A stretch of DNA of 64,000 bases. It comes from Evernia prunastri. Taxonomy: Eukaryota > Ascomycota > Lecanoromycetes > Lecanorales > Parmeliaceae. This document shows positions 45,401-55,844 of the stretch, one piece after another; the stretch's first letter is position 1, and every line of letters begins with the position of its first letter. The notes beneath the pieces were generated by a model. It was not told where the DNA came from, ran no database searches, and was given only the letters and a program-made list of their open reading frames with translations. The stretch spans positions 1 through 64,000 of the forward strand of contig NKYR01000107.1 in the NCBI GenBank assembly GCA_003184365.1. Direction: 5' to 3'. A program made the position numbers and the translations under genes.

Positions 45401-47561
45401 AGCGATGGCCGAATACAATGTTCTCCTTGACGCTTGCATTCATGACCCATGCTTGCTGCGCCACGTATGCTGTACGGCCATGTATCACAACTTCGCCATG
45501 AATTTTCCAAACGTCCCCGAGGATTGCTTCTAGGAAAGACGACTTTCCTGCTCCAACTCGACCTACAATGCAGCTCAGTTCGGCCTTGCGTGCCACAAAG
45601 TTGATATCTTCTAAGCAGTTGCGGCCTTCTTTACGATCCCACGTGAAAGTGGCATCCCGAACACGGACTGATTCGTCCCCAATATCCTTAGCAGCATCCT
45701 TAGTCTGCACGGCATCGGGTTGTAGCTCCTCTGCTACGAAGAAGCTAGTAAGACGTCCTACTGCTACTGTGGCCTCGATGATAGACGTAATGACCATGGG
45801 AAGGATGGCCAAAGGGAAGCCGAGCAGGTTAAAAAGTGTCAGAGCCGGAAAGACAATTTCAGTTGTCAAAGGCTCGTTTCTCGTAAGAACAAAAACCGTG
45901 AAAGTAGAGCACGACACTAGGAAAGGAGTCGTCGACCAGGTAAAATTCGCAAAGGCTTGGGAAGCGCCAATTTTTCGAAGAGTCTTCAGTTCCTGCTCGT
46001 TGCGGACGAAGTTGAGCTTGTTCATGAAGGCTTGGGACCAGGCGAACAGCTTGATACTTTTCATGTTGTTTAATATCTCCGTTACCAAACGTGTTCTGGC
46101 ATCCTTATTCTTCATCTGCTTCTTTTGAAGATTTTTCATGATCCTGGCAATTAGCCCATTAATAGGTACCATGAGTATCATAGCAGCGACACCTGCTAGC
46201 ATGCTGATGCCGACCAATTGATACAACGAGAGCATGCACAACACAATCTGGAACGGCGCGGACCATAGCATCTGTCCCCACTGCGTAAGGTCTTGTAGTC
46301 GTTGGGTGTCGACAGCCATATAATTAACAATATCCCCTGTAGATTTCGACGCTCGGCCTTCGTTTGATAATCGCATTGACTTGGCGTATATCATGGAAGT
46401 CAATGACGACTTAACCCTCATGCCTGTTTCGAAAGCACGCTGGAAATACTGGTGGAGCAAAGCTGTTTGCGCAACTGACACTGCGAACATAGCAAGGCTT
46501 ATCGCTGCTCCTCTGATCACAGGCTGAGGATGAGCATTGCCGCCTCGATAGGAGTCAACGAAAGAAATCAAAAGTCTCAGCAATTGTGGCTGTACGAATG
46601 AAAGCGTATCGCTAAAAGTTTTGATGACGGAGCCCCAGAAGTAAGGCGCACCAAACCCTCGAAATAAAGCAATCCACAAGGAGGGGCGTTTCTTCTCAAG
46701 CTCATCAGCCCATGTCTGCTCCAATACATCCCCCGTAGCTTTTGTAGTATCTCTCCTCCTAAGATTCCATAGGTCATCCTGCGTCAAATACTCTCTATAC
46801 CCATATTTCATCATTGGCGTCATCCAGCTGAATGTGAGGATACTGAAGATATCTGCATATTCGATTGGGCACTCGTCTTCATCACCAAGGGCATCGTATG
46901 CGGACTGCTTTTTCGGAACCAGATACTCCAGAGCGAATTCCAACGCAGCGAGCCCAAAGCTGACACAAAATGTAACAAAGTATGGTAGCCGAGTTCGGAA
47001 CGCTTGCTGTGAGATCAGCGACCGAAGCTTTACACCAAAAGCTATCAGCAGGAATAGCCAGTAGAATAGCACTATGCCATTTGGCTGCCGACTCCGCCAG
47101 TGCTCTACATATTGAACCCCACCAATGATTGCCAGCGAGCCCAGCGTGATGATTGATGTCCAGAAGCGAAAGTCGCCAAACCATACTCCAGGGAGCGCAT
47201 CGATCTGTAGGCATGCTTGAAGGGCAGTGGTAGCGAGCAAAGCAAGGATGACAGCGAGTTTCGTATAGAAGTGCCAGTTCTTCGTGACGGGTGACGGGCT
47301 TCTACTCTTCAGAAGCCACCAAATTGCCCCAGCCCCAAACACAATGCCAAATACTGCCACAACACTGATCCACACATCTAGGAAGCAGGGTGAAAAATCG
47401 TACCGGAAACGGCTTATGGGTCCCCAACCCTCGCTGTTACCGCATAATGGCTGTGTACTCTCGTCCTTGGCTGCCGCACGGAGGTAGTCCGGCCGAAACG
47501 GTTCCTGGATTATATTGGTAGAGAAGACCGTCTGCGGCACTGCTGCAGACCGCATGCTCAT
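42446..47561 (-). CDS. YCF1: ABCC (MRP/Ycf1-type) full-size ABC transporter
   Basis: Exons 44995-47561, 43035-44713, 42909-42977, 42763-42837 and 42446-42705 encode 1549 residues. ABCC pumps of this kind move glutathione conjugates and heavy metals, usually into the vacuole. Layout: an N-terminal TMD0 of about five spans (residues 55-210), TMD1, NBD1, a Ser/Glu-rich linker, TMD2, NBD2. NBD1 has Walker A GRVGAGKSS (about 665), signature LSGGQKAR (about 756) and Walker B VYLLDD, where the catalytic Glu is Asp, the degenerate site typical of ABCC. NBD2 is intact: GRTGAGKSS (about 1340), LSAGQRQ (about 1441) and VLDEAT. The first intron (44714-44994) is 281 nt, far longer than others here, and falls between NBD1 and the linker. 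Ycf1 versus Bpt1-like cannot be settled by eye. Confidence 0.88.
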
Positions 47562-48079
47562 GCGTATGTACTTCTACTTGGCTGCCTTGTTCCCAACTTC
47601 TAAGCTCCTGCGCGGCCCCTTCTTCGATTTCCTTGGGGCGACCTTCCACTAGTGCATCCACGGTATTGACATGTTTCAGAGATATACTGCGGCGGACGTT
47701 GACGAGAAGATGGCGAAAAAATTGTCGGTAAGTCACTCAGAGTAAATAATCAGCTCAGGGTGACGTAAAACCACAGCTTATTCCATATGGTAGGGCTGAG
47801 GATTTGCCGGCAACAGCCGGCGTTCCTAGGTGCACAACGCAAGGTACGAGAGGTACATACAATGAATATCTTTCAAGTTTCGGGCTTTCAGATCGAGTGG
47901 ATCTACAGTACAATCTGCCAGTGGCTGAAACGCCGGGTCAAGGTCAACAGGAACCTTCTTGATGCTAACAGCGTACACTAATTCTAAAGGTGCTCCAAAA
48001 AATAGCCATTCCTCAATATAAAAGTACAATCCGCTTAGGGACGGGGTATCTCAGCAGCAGAATCAAAATGCTCCCGCTC
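47562..48079. promoter_or_regulatory. Upstream region of the ABC transporter gene
   Basis: About 520 bp between the ABC transporter start and the stop of the UBA-UIM gene, both on the minus strand. It must hold the transporter promoter and the other gene's 3' end. A minus-strand frame (47437-47736) overlaps the transporter's 5' end in another frame and is not supported. Confidence 0.4.
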
Positions 48080-51026
48080 TCATACGTCTCTACTACCTCG
48101 CTGATCTTCATCTTCTTCGTCGTCTTCCATAGTGATCTCGGGCACGTAGCTCCCAAGCGAGTACTCTGGCTTTTCCTTGACGTCCTTTTGCCCGTGAAGT
48201 AGGCCCCTCTGGCCTACGCGTTCTCTCATCTCTTGGCCGTAGTCATTTGTCCCATCTGGCTCAAGCGCCATGGAGGTGGGGTCGATCGTCGGTCCCGTGG
48301 CTCTGAGACTTGTTGGAATCACATTATCATAGCTTCCAGTCACGCCAGCTTTGCGAGGACTGATGCGTGGCTGTACAGGCTGATGAGGAGGCGATGGGCT
48401 AGTGTCATAGCCAGACGGATTAAGACCAAACTCGTCGATCGAGGTTGCATCGTACGACCTATCATGTGGAGGGGATCGATGATTGTTCATGTCAAGGTCA
48501 TTGTCGTCGGCTTTTCTTTTCGTTGGCGTGGCAGGCTCCGGCGGATCCAATCCATCCAACTCTGCGCTGAAGCTGAGATTGTCTGTTCGGACGAAGTTCT
48601 AGGGCAGTGAGTACACGAGGAGCAGTTGGGATCCGCGTAAACATACATAGAGTGGAGACGGTAGATCCTCAGATTCATAAGCAATCGCTTTGTCATTGGC
48701 GTAAACCAAGAGAACACTCCGGGAGTCGGATTTCGCAGCTTCAAGAACGTCGGCTTCGGTCACCTTCTGTACGCTACCAAGTCAGCATTGGCTTTGTGGA
48801 GTAAAGGTCAAGCTCATGAGTCTCTGATGCAGTTCAACAACCGTCTTTGGGACTGAAGACCAGCATGGAAGGTAAACTTGCCTTGGGTAACAGTGGCTTA
48901 GTTTCCGTGCTCAAATACTCAATTTTCCACCACTGCCAGTCTTTAGCTTCCGTGGTGAGCATATCGTCTTCTTCATCTGGCTTCGTCTTTTCGAGAACGT
49001 AAACGACATTTGCATCTGTCGAGACACCTCGAAGCGTGTACTTCTCATGAGGAGGTTGCTTTGGGTCATCGGAGGGTATCGTATACAATTGCGAAATCTC
49101 TTTCAGCTTCTCTTGAGCACGATATCGAATATCTTCAAAAGCTAATCGATATAAATCAGCAGAGCAGTCGTGATCACCGAGCGTAACGTACTCTTCAACC
49201 TGTCCGATATCCGAGCCGTCAGCCCTTTGAGCTCTTTAGCAACTGGGTCAGTGTGAACTTCGCTCTTTTCGAAATCTTGTTCAGCACGCTGCTCTGTCAA
49301 CAAAGGTTCCCCAGTGGCAACTTGGTACGCCTTCTTCCGCTCAAAGTATGCAATTGCTTTTGCAAGCAGTTTGGCAGCGTCCACTTCCGCGCCACCTACA
49401 GACTGTCGGAACCTTGAAATCCCGATTTGGAGCTTCTCCTCTTTTCGGAGTTGGCTCGTCACTGCAGCCTTGCGAGCTAACATATCTCTCGCTTCTTGCT
49501 TGTGTGACGGCAGGTACCTATCAGCATACCAGATGGGCGGTATTTCCACACCGAGTCCAGGCACATTCTCGACTTGATTGTTGACTTCTAGAGTAACAAC
49601 ATCCCCAACTCGCTCAAAATAGATCTCATCGTCTTCTTTGGCGTCTCCCCACAGTATGTGGTCCAAAGCCTCATACAACGTCAGCCCCTTACCCGAGGTC
49701 TCACTATCAACCCTAACAGTAAGATAAGGGAGATGCTCTGAACGTGCGTCTTCTGGATCGCTAGGATCTAATTTGGTTCCAACAGTATCAAAAACACTGG
49801 CCAGTGATGATCCATAGCGAGCCGTGACCGCAAGCCATATGTTCATGAAACTGGAGGCCTTGCCATCGTCCTGCAGCCCGACGCCTTCAACCCCAGCCAG
49901 AACGTTGGTACTGCCGTAAGCCCTGTCAGTTTCATCGAGGAATGCCATGAGCCGTTGGGTTTCATAGATAACATCATCGTCGCCGATTTTTCGACCATCA
50001 GCATCCATGTTAACGATCCTTAGCACTTTCACCGGTGTCCCATCCCACCAGTCTTTCTCGTAACCGTAGTCTTGCAGCGTCTGGGTTCTGTTGAGCAGAG
50101 CCTCTCTTGCCATTGGAATTGCATGAAGTATCTTCATGAGGGCTGATAGACGGTGGCTTTTCGAAGGTGTCTTGAAAAAAGCTGGGGTATTTGGCTGCCG
50201 CTTACGGTCGATAGGTTCAGGATTGAGCAGAATCTCTTGAGTCTGAGAAGCAGGGTAGGTCAACGCCCAATTATCACTGTCATAGTGATCTCTAGTTGCA
50301 GGTCCAAAGGCCTGATTGCTATAATCAATCGTGCCTCTCTCCTGGCCGGGAATGGTCTGACTCTCGTTCATTGATATTGCCATTGCCCGATTCATCTGCT
50401 CATCCTCCGGCTCAACCATACCAGCGTTCTGAGATGCCCCTAGGTCGAAGTGGTCAGCATGGCCCCTTCAAAAAGAACCCGAAAGGAATCTTCTCACCGG
50501 TTTCATTACCACGAGTGCTTACTCTCGAAGGCGGTCTTGACGGTGCGGTATCGCTGAAAATGTTGGGCTTTAGCGTATCGGGAGGATGAACTGTGAATGC
50601 TTACAGACACGAGTCAGCTCATTCTAGAACGTCTATAACCTTCTCCTGAGGATATACACGCATGATCTTCAGCCGTAGAGACTTACAGAGTTGACCCTGA
50701 CTTTGGGGACCCTCGGTCTTATCATTCCGGAATTGGCTTTCATCCCAGGAGATTTGACTCTGCTGTTTTTGGATGAGCTAACAGGCTCAGGGTAAGCAAG
50801 GAGGGGACCTTACTTGATCGAACACAGCAGAAGGGTTGTCAAGGTAGGCATTGATGGCTCTCGTGAGATCTTTGTCGTGGGCCTATGCCCACGTCAGCCT
50901 CACATTGGCTGCGAGACATTCTCTGAGCCGTACCTTTAGAAACTGTATGGCTCTATTGTGATGAGCCCCAGTGACAGCGATAAAGGCTTGGATATCTTCA
51001 TCACCGGGCTCATGGATAGAAGTCAT
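48080..51026 (-). CDS. UBA-UIM protein with catalytically dead USP25/28-like domain
   Basis: Eight exons (50934-51026, 50814-50882, 50687-50759, 50498-50590, 49192-50439, 48882-49141, 48647-48766, 48080-48598) give 824 residues. A UBA-like helix bundle opens the protein (IQAFIAVTGAHHNRAIQFLK). A UIM follows near 117-132 (EPEDEQMNRAMAIS). The next ~500 residues track a ubiquitin-specific protease of the USP25/28 kind: LSALMKILHAIPMAREALL at the Cys-box position, IPPIWYADRYLPSHKQEAR like the USP28 LYLDRYM block, a coiled helix, then YTLRGVSTDANVVYVL and DWQWWKIEY at the His-box position. The catalytic Cys (GNTC) and the His (GHY) are both absent, so it should bind but not cleave ubiquitin. The intron 48767-48881 has a GC donor (AAG/GCAAGT). 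Fungal homologues are, as I recall, annotated only as UIM proteins. Confidence 0.75.
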
Positions 51027-52253
51027 CGCAGAAGCACGGCCAAGGTGATAAGACCACACGGATTGATCATTTCACCTTGCTGGCAGAAAGCAAGGAAAGA
51101 AGATGAAGCGGGCAAACAAAAGAGGGGTTGGTAGCTTCCAAGAAGACGGATGAGATACCTAAGTTACGTAGGGAACCTACCTTTGGTAATAATACCAAGT
51201 ACTGTATTGTTTACAAAAGACATACAATTTTCGACGGCACGGCCCGCGTTTACATATCCGTTGAAAGTTCTGTTGCCGACTTCCCAAATCCCGAGTCCCT
51301 ATCATACACACACAGTGTAACATAATGTTGAGATGATTTGAGAAGCAGGCCACAAGGCCGAATAGATAATGCTCTTATGAGTAGAATACACAAGGAAGTG
51401 CAGAATATGAAAAGGTGTTACGGCCATACCAGTAGTGCAGTAGGGTTGATTACCACCATTTCTGACACATACAGTACTCTTAGCATCTAATGCTAATGAC
51501 AACATATACCCCCTCGACGCCGTACTCGCCAGATCTATTATCTCTCATTCATGGCAGACTCAAACATCTTCAAAAGTCAATGACAATTCTTTGACACTTG
51601 GAATGTTGGAGTCATCCATACTTCCAGGCCCCGTAAATACGCTGAGCCCACTCCTCGCAATTAGGGCCAAAACAAGTGGTATATCTTCAGGTACGCCGGC
51701 TAGGTTGACTTGCTCTACAGGATTTTCCGGACGGATAAATCTTTGACGCGTATCTGCGACCGTATCTGTTGTCCTTCATCCAGCAGTGCCTTGCCAGGTT
51801 GAGCCTTCGTCTTCGTGGTCTTCTCGACCATGGCTTTCCACCCCGAAATCTTCCCTTGTACTTTATCCGTTCATGTCGGTGCATTTTCCCAATCTCTTCT
51901 CTGCCTGCTCTAGGACAGATAGATCAGATATCTACGTCCTTTGCCACACATGCAGAAGGATATCAAAGCTTAGCGAAAAAGACGCTTTAGACTTAAATAG
52001 AAGCAATGAGTCACAAAGGATGGACGTAGAGAAAACGCCGCAGAGTAGACAAAGAAACCGAGCAACAACGCCAACTTTTGATTATGAAGACCAACTGCTA
52101 CGGAGCAGTTAATTTACTTCCAATATTGCCTGAGAGACGCCGCTTTCCTGCTGGCCAAAAACAAAAGTAAGTACACAGTTGTGGAGGCAAACACAGAGTG
52201 CGCCTATCGCGCTTGGGAAAGTTACCGAGAAAATTGAACGTCAAGCCGGAAAG
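51027..52253. other. Intergenic, 1.2 kb
   Basis: Divergent region between the UBA-UIM gene and PTH1. A 108-codon plus frame (51786-52112) contains a CHTC pair but has no start context or family resemblance. ACCTAAGTTACGTAGG-type words lie near 51160. No supported gene. Confidence 0.4.
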
Positions 52254-52919
52254 ATGACAAAGTCCAACAAGGGGACGAGAACCCTATCCTCGCCTTCTTC
52301 GCGCGTCCCACCCATTCCAAACCCTCTCAGTGCAGTTGACCCACAGCATTCACGCATGCTCCGTCGTCCTCTCCTAATTGCCTCTCTCGGCAATCCACCT
52401 CCCCAATACAGAAACACCCTCCACTCCGCCGGCCACACACTACTCTCCTCCCTCCAACAATCGCTCTCCTACCCGCCCTTCGCCAAAAGCCGATCTCACG
52501 GCAACGGTCTCATCACCATCGGCGACAACTTCACCCTCTGGCAATCCCCCACGCTCATGAACGTCAGCGGCCCAGCCGTCGCCACTGCCTGGAAGAGCTT
52601 CCTGCGAGACCTGCCCGGGGAAGATCGACCGCGAGCGAAGCTGGTCGTTTTGCACGATGAGCTCGAGAGTCCGATGGGCAAGATCAAGGTCAAGACCGGC
52701 GGGAGTGCGAGAGGCCACAACGGGCTCAAGAGTTGCGTGAGCAGTCTCGGGGGGATGGCGTTCGCGCAGATCGGGGTTGGGATTGGTAGGCCGGAGAGCA
52801 GGGAGAGCAGGGATGTTGCGAACTATGTTTTGAAGAAGATGAGTGCGGTGGAAGTGCAGAAGGTCAACACAGGGGTGGAGGAGGTGCTGGGGATTCTCAT
52901 GAAGATGCAGGAAGAATGA
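52254..52919 (+). CDS. PTH1: Peptidyl-tRNA hydrolase
   Basis: Intronless; from the first in-frame ATG (52254) it encodes 221 residues. It recycles tRNA from peptidyl-tRNA released by stalled ribosomes, probably in mitochondria. The family motifs are complete and in order: LLIASLGNPPPQYRNTLHSA with the catalytic His, the NVSGPAVATAW block, VVLHDELESPMGKIKVKTGG with the catalytic Asp, ARGHNGLKS, then IGVGIGRPESRES and VANYVLKKM. The ~35 residues before LLRRPLLIASLG are basic and Ser/Pro-rich and could be a mitochondrial presequence. An alternative start is the internal ATG just before LRRPL. Confidence 0.9.
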   Translation: MTKSNKGTRTLSSPSSRVPPIPNPLSAVDPQHSRMLRRPLLIASLGNPPPQYRNTLHSAGHTLLSSLQQSLSYPPFAKSRSHGNGLITIGDNFTLWQSPTLMNVSGPAVATAWKSFLRDLPGEDRPRAKLVVLHDELESPMGKIKVKTGGSARGHNGLKSCVSSLGGMAFAQIGVGIGRPESRESRDVANYVLKKMSAVEVQKVNTGVEEVLGILMKMQEE

Positions 52920-52991
52920 GGTCTTGGCGTGAAAGCTCATTGATGGACAATCAGAAGTCCGATTTATACCAACATTGATAACAACTGCCTG

Positions 52992-53396
52992 TCACTGAAA
53001 GGAAATATTCAATGGAAGGTCCGCCGGGTATGGAAACAACCAGGCAGGGCGGCCGGCCTCATCCTCGACAGTCGGATAAACGATACCGGTGTTACTGTTA
53101 CTTCCCAGCCCAAGGTAGTAAGATACAGTGGATGCATCTGGCTTTGCCACTGCGCCCTGGGATCGCTGCAGGATTACGAGTTCCTCTAGAGGATTTCCGG
53201 AATTCACAAACTTCTGGTCTTCTGCCGAGCTTCTCCTGCCGTGGGCGCTCAGCGTGTTTGGCATAAGACCCTGCTTTCGCGGTTTGCAGTCAGACCTTAT
53301 GATGGAGAAAGAAGGATGTAAGTGAAGGAGACGAGCTTCCCTAATCTCGTCAAGCTTCTCGAGTGCCGTTAGACGGACCGCAGAGCGGGATAACAA
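52992..53396 (-). CDS. Small hypothetical protein, 5' exon unresolved
   Basis: An open frame of 134 codons ends at 52992. It begins right after an acceptor-like GACGTAG and not at an ATG, so if real it needs an upstream exon that I did not find. It contains AVRLTALEKLDEIREARLLH, then an Arg/Lys-rich segment and a hydrophobic C-terminus. No recognised family. It could be a chance frame in the gap between PTH1 and ESS2. Confidence 0.25.
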   Translation of the reverse strand: MLSRSAVRLTALEKLDEIREARLLHLHPSFSIIRSDCKPRKQGLMPNTLSAHGRRSSAEDQKFVNSGNPLEELVILQRSQGAVAKPDASTVSYYLGLGSNSNTGIVYPTVEDEAGRPAWLFPYPADLPLNISFQ

Positions 53397-53516
53397 CTAC
53401 GTCCAGTATCAAGGCCGGTTTAAAGATTCTGCCGGAGTAGGTATCGAGAAAGCTATGCCTGCAGTTGTACTTAGATCAAATGGGGTATCATGCTCTAAAA
53501 ATATATGGATTCTCGA

Positions 53517-54890
53517 TTATTCTCCTTTCCCCGCAGTCTTCGGCGTCCACCCTTCCTTCAACCTACTCATCCGTGGTGTCTTCCCTTCCCACGGCGTTGC
53601 GCCTAAGCCTCCAACTTTCCCCATCAGCCTCTGCGCGGCAGGAGACATCCCGCCTTTCCCAATCCGTGGACTGCTCGCAAACCGCGGTACCGGCGTCTTC
53701 AACTCTCCTTCTCTTTTTCCAGTTGCTGCTCGCTTTCCTTTTGCCACTTTGTCGACCATGCGATGATGCAGTGCTTCCCGCTTGCTGCTTTCGTGAAGCT
53801 TGAACGGGTTCGGGGTGCTCTCTCCGCGACCAAGGAGGAGTGGCGAAGGGCTGTCAAATGATGGGGGTGGCTCTGGCTCGGAGTCGACGAATGCGTAGCC
53901 ATTGACGCGAGGCGTGGACGCGCGGTTGAATGATACCTCAGAGGCGGTGGGGCGAGGGTGACCTGCTATGGCGTCCTGCACTGCGGAGAGGGACGGTGAT
54001 GGAGGGATAGCAGCTGAGGAATCCATGGTGACAGGATGGGTAATGCGGGTATTGTCGTATATTACAGCCTTTGGTGGAGCTCTCGAGATTTCTTCATTCT
54101 TTTGGGTGACTGTCTGGGTTGTGTCCTCAATAGATCCAGGAGCAAACATGAACGGGTTGTTGGGACGAGATGGCCAGGAATCGGGCATGGCTTTGCGTGT
54201 GTCTCGAGGCTCGACAGTAGCAAGCTCTTTCCCATTTTCAGAATCTTCTGCAGCCTTGTTGGCAGCAAGAAGCCGCTCTCGTTTTCGATGCGCGATCTGG
54301 CGGGCAGCCGGGATTTTGTTGCCAGCCCACATCCAAGCATACCTTTCTGCTTTCTTGAGGTTCTGTTTGTCCAGCAATTTGTAGAAGCTTTCATTGTCTT
54401 CACTTGTATACTTCTGCTGAAATGCGCTGAGACTCATGTTCGTGTCGACTTCCGGTCGGTCGGACTGAGTGCTGACGGTGCTTTCGGCCGTGGACACTAC
54501 CGACATAGGCGTCTCACCTTGCCATGCCTTAGGCGTCTCGCCACCTCTCCCATACAGTCCTGAGACTGGTGTCATGCTCGTTCCTCTCCTTCCCCGCAGT
54601 CTTCTCCCGTCTGGCCCAGGTGTCATTACCTCAGTGAGTTTTCGCCCCGCGGCCGCAATCCATTCATGATCTTGCGAGTCTAGCGCATTAAGATATTCCT
54701 GCTTGGACTCCGTCTCCAACAATCCGGGAAAGAAATCTCGAGCTATGATGTGGGACAGTGCGTCTGTATAATCGTCCTCGTCGAGGACCTTTGCGGGGCG
54801 TTTGATTCGCTTTGGAGGAGGCGGCGGGGGCATGAGTGAAATGTCGAGGGAACGCTTGGCGAGAACCTTTGATGAGAGTGTTGATGCCAT
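53517..54890 (-). CDS. ESS2/DGCR14 spliceosome-associated nuclear protein
   Basis: Intronless, 457 residues. ES2-family proteins associate with the C-complex spliceosome. The N-terminal hallmark is present: KVLDEDDYTDALSHIIARDF, then FPGLLETESKQEYLNALDSQD. Next come the SLSAFQQKYTSEDNESFYKL block and KKAERYAWMW, both diagnostic. After that the protein is Ser/Pro/Thr-rich with many SP/TP sites. The C-terminus has RASTPRVNGYAFVDSEPEP and the LSPAAQRLMGK-like segment typical of the family's end. The ATG at 54890 is preceded by a 232-bp divergent region shared with POP8. Confidence 0.9.
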   Translation of the reverse strand: MASTLSSKVLAKRSLDISLMPPPPPPKRIKRPAKVLDEDDYTDALSHIIARDFFPGLLETESKQEYLNALDSQDHEWIAAAGRKLTEVMTPGPDGRRLRGRRGTSMTPVSGLYGRGGETPKAWQGETPMSVVSTAESTVSTQSDRPEVDTNMSLSAFQQKYTSEDNESFYKLLDKQNLKKAERYAWMWAGNKIPAARQIAHRKRERLLAANKAAEDSENGKELATVEPRDTRKAMPDSWPSRPNNPFMFAPGSIEDTTQTVTQKNEEISRAPPKAVIYDNTRITHPVTMDSSAAIPPSPSLSAVQDAIAGHPRPTASEVSFNRASTPRVNGYAFVDSEPEPPPSFDSPSPLLLGRGESTPNPFKLHESSKREALHHRMVDKVAKGKRAATGKREGELKTPVPRFASSPRIGKGGMSPAAQRLMGKVGGLGATPWEGKTPRMSRLKEGWTPKTAGKGE

Positions 54891-55122
54891 GATGTTGCCG
54901 TATCTTCGATTTCATGGGTCGATAGCCAGTCCGAGAAATTGGTTTGGTGGTAATGATATTTTTAATTACCTTACCTACGCCTACTTTATGAATCAGACAT
55001 GAAGATGCTCATGGAAACCTAAGGTAAGCAGCCGCTGCCGGCCCCGCTAAGTATCCGGCGCTAATGCATGTCGTCGATCTCGAACTTCGAACTGAATGCC
55101 ATCCACAATTTTCTATAGCTGA

Positions 55123-55575
55123 ATGTTCACCACTGTTCCGGCGATGGTATCTGGCCCTGCAGACGCAGTATCGTTGGTTCCCGCGCAATTAGGGACCCAG
55201 CCACTACCAGCACAGAGAAAGATTACCATCCGCAATCCACCCTTCACGTACCTCCACCTCACCCTCCTCACCTCTAGCGCCTCACTTCAACTTCCCAACT
55301 CGCCTCCTGTAGACATCCTCACAGCTCGAGCGCACCTCACCTCTGCTCTCAGTCAATTCCTCGGGATCACGGGCACAGCTATCCCGATCGACTTCCTCAA
55401 AGTTGAGGGCAGGGATGCGTGGATCAGAGTTCCAAGAGAAGATGCAGTTGCCGTTGCGGGTGCATTGACCCAGTGGGTTGGGAAGGACGGTGGAGTCAGC
55501 TGGATGGTGAAAGGGACTGGGAATTGGCTTGGCGTAGTGGCTGCAGACGATGGTCATGAGCTCTTCCGACCTTGA
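55123..55575 (+). CDS. POP8: RNase P/MRP subunit Pop8
   Basis: Intronless, 150 residues. Pop8 is a small protein of the RNase P and RNase MRP ribonucleoproteins that mature tRNA and rRNA. The C-terminal half fits the Pop8 family: TALSQFLG, IDFLKVEGRDAWIRVPREDA and ALTQWVG. The N-terminal 35 residues are poorly conserved in such proteins. Assigned from this pattern; weaker than the other calls because the family is short and divergent. Confidence 0.7.
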   Translation: MFTTVPAMVSGPADAVSLVPAQLGTQPLPAQRKITIRNPPFTYLHLTLLTSSASLQLPNSPPVDILTARAHLTSALSQFLGITGTAIPIDFLKVEGRDAWIRVPREDAVAVAGALTQWVGKDGGVSWMVKGTGNWLGVVAADDGHELFRP

Positions 55576-55844
55576 ACACATAAATCATTCTAGACATTGT
55601 TCTTGGGCAATGTGAGCTTAGGGAGCGTTTGCACTGGAGACGTGGCTCAAAATGGAAATCTAAGATTAATAAGTCTTCTATAATCATCCGTAAATTCGTG
55701 TAAAATTTTACATCTCCAATGCATGATCCGCTCATATCTACCCCAACCGCCAGGTATGCAAGATGGAACGCCGAATTGTGATGCAGACTCGCTAATGATG
55801 ATGAAGATTTCACACGGTGCCGCATACGTTCTAGAACATACCAT

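Noticed and set aside
51786..52112. 108-codon plus frame with a CHTC pair upstream of PTH1
   Set aside because: Only one Cys pair, no second zinc ligand pair and no conserved context; insufficient for a zinc-finger call.
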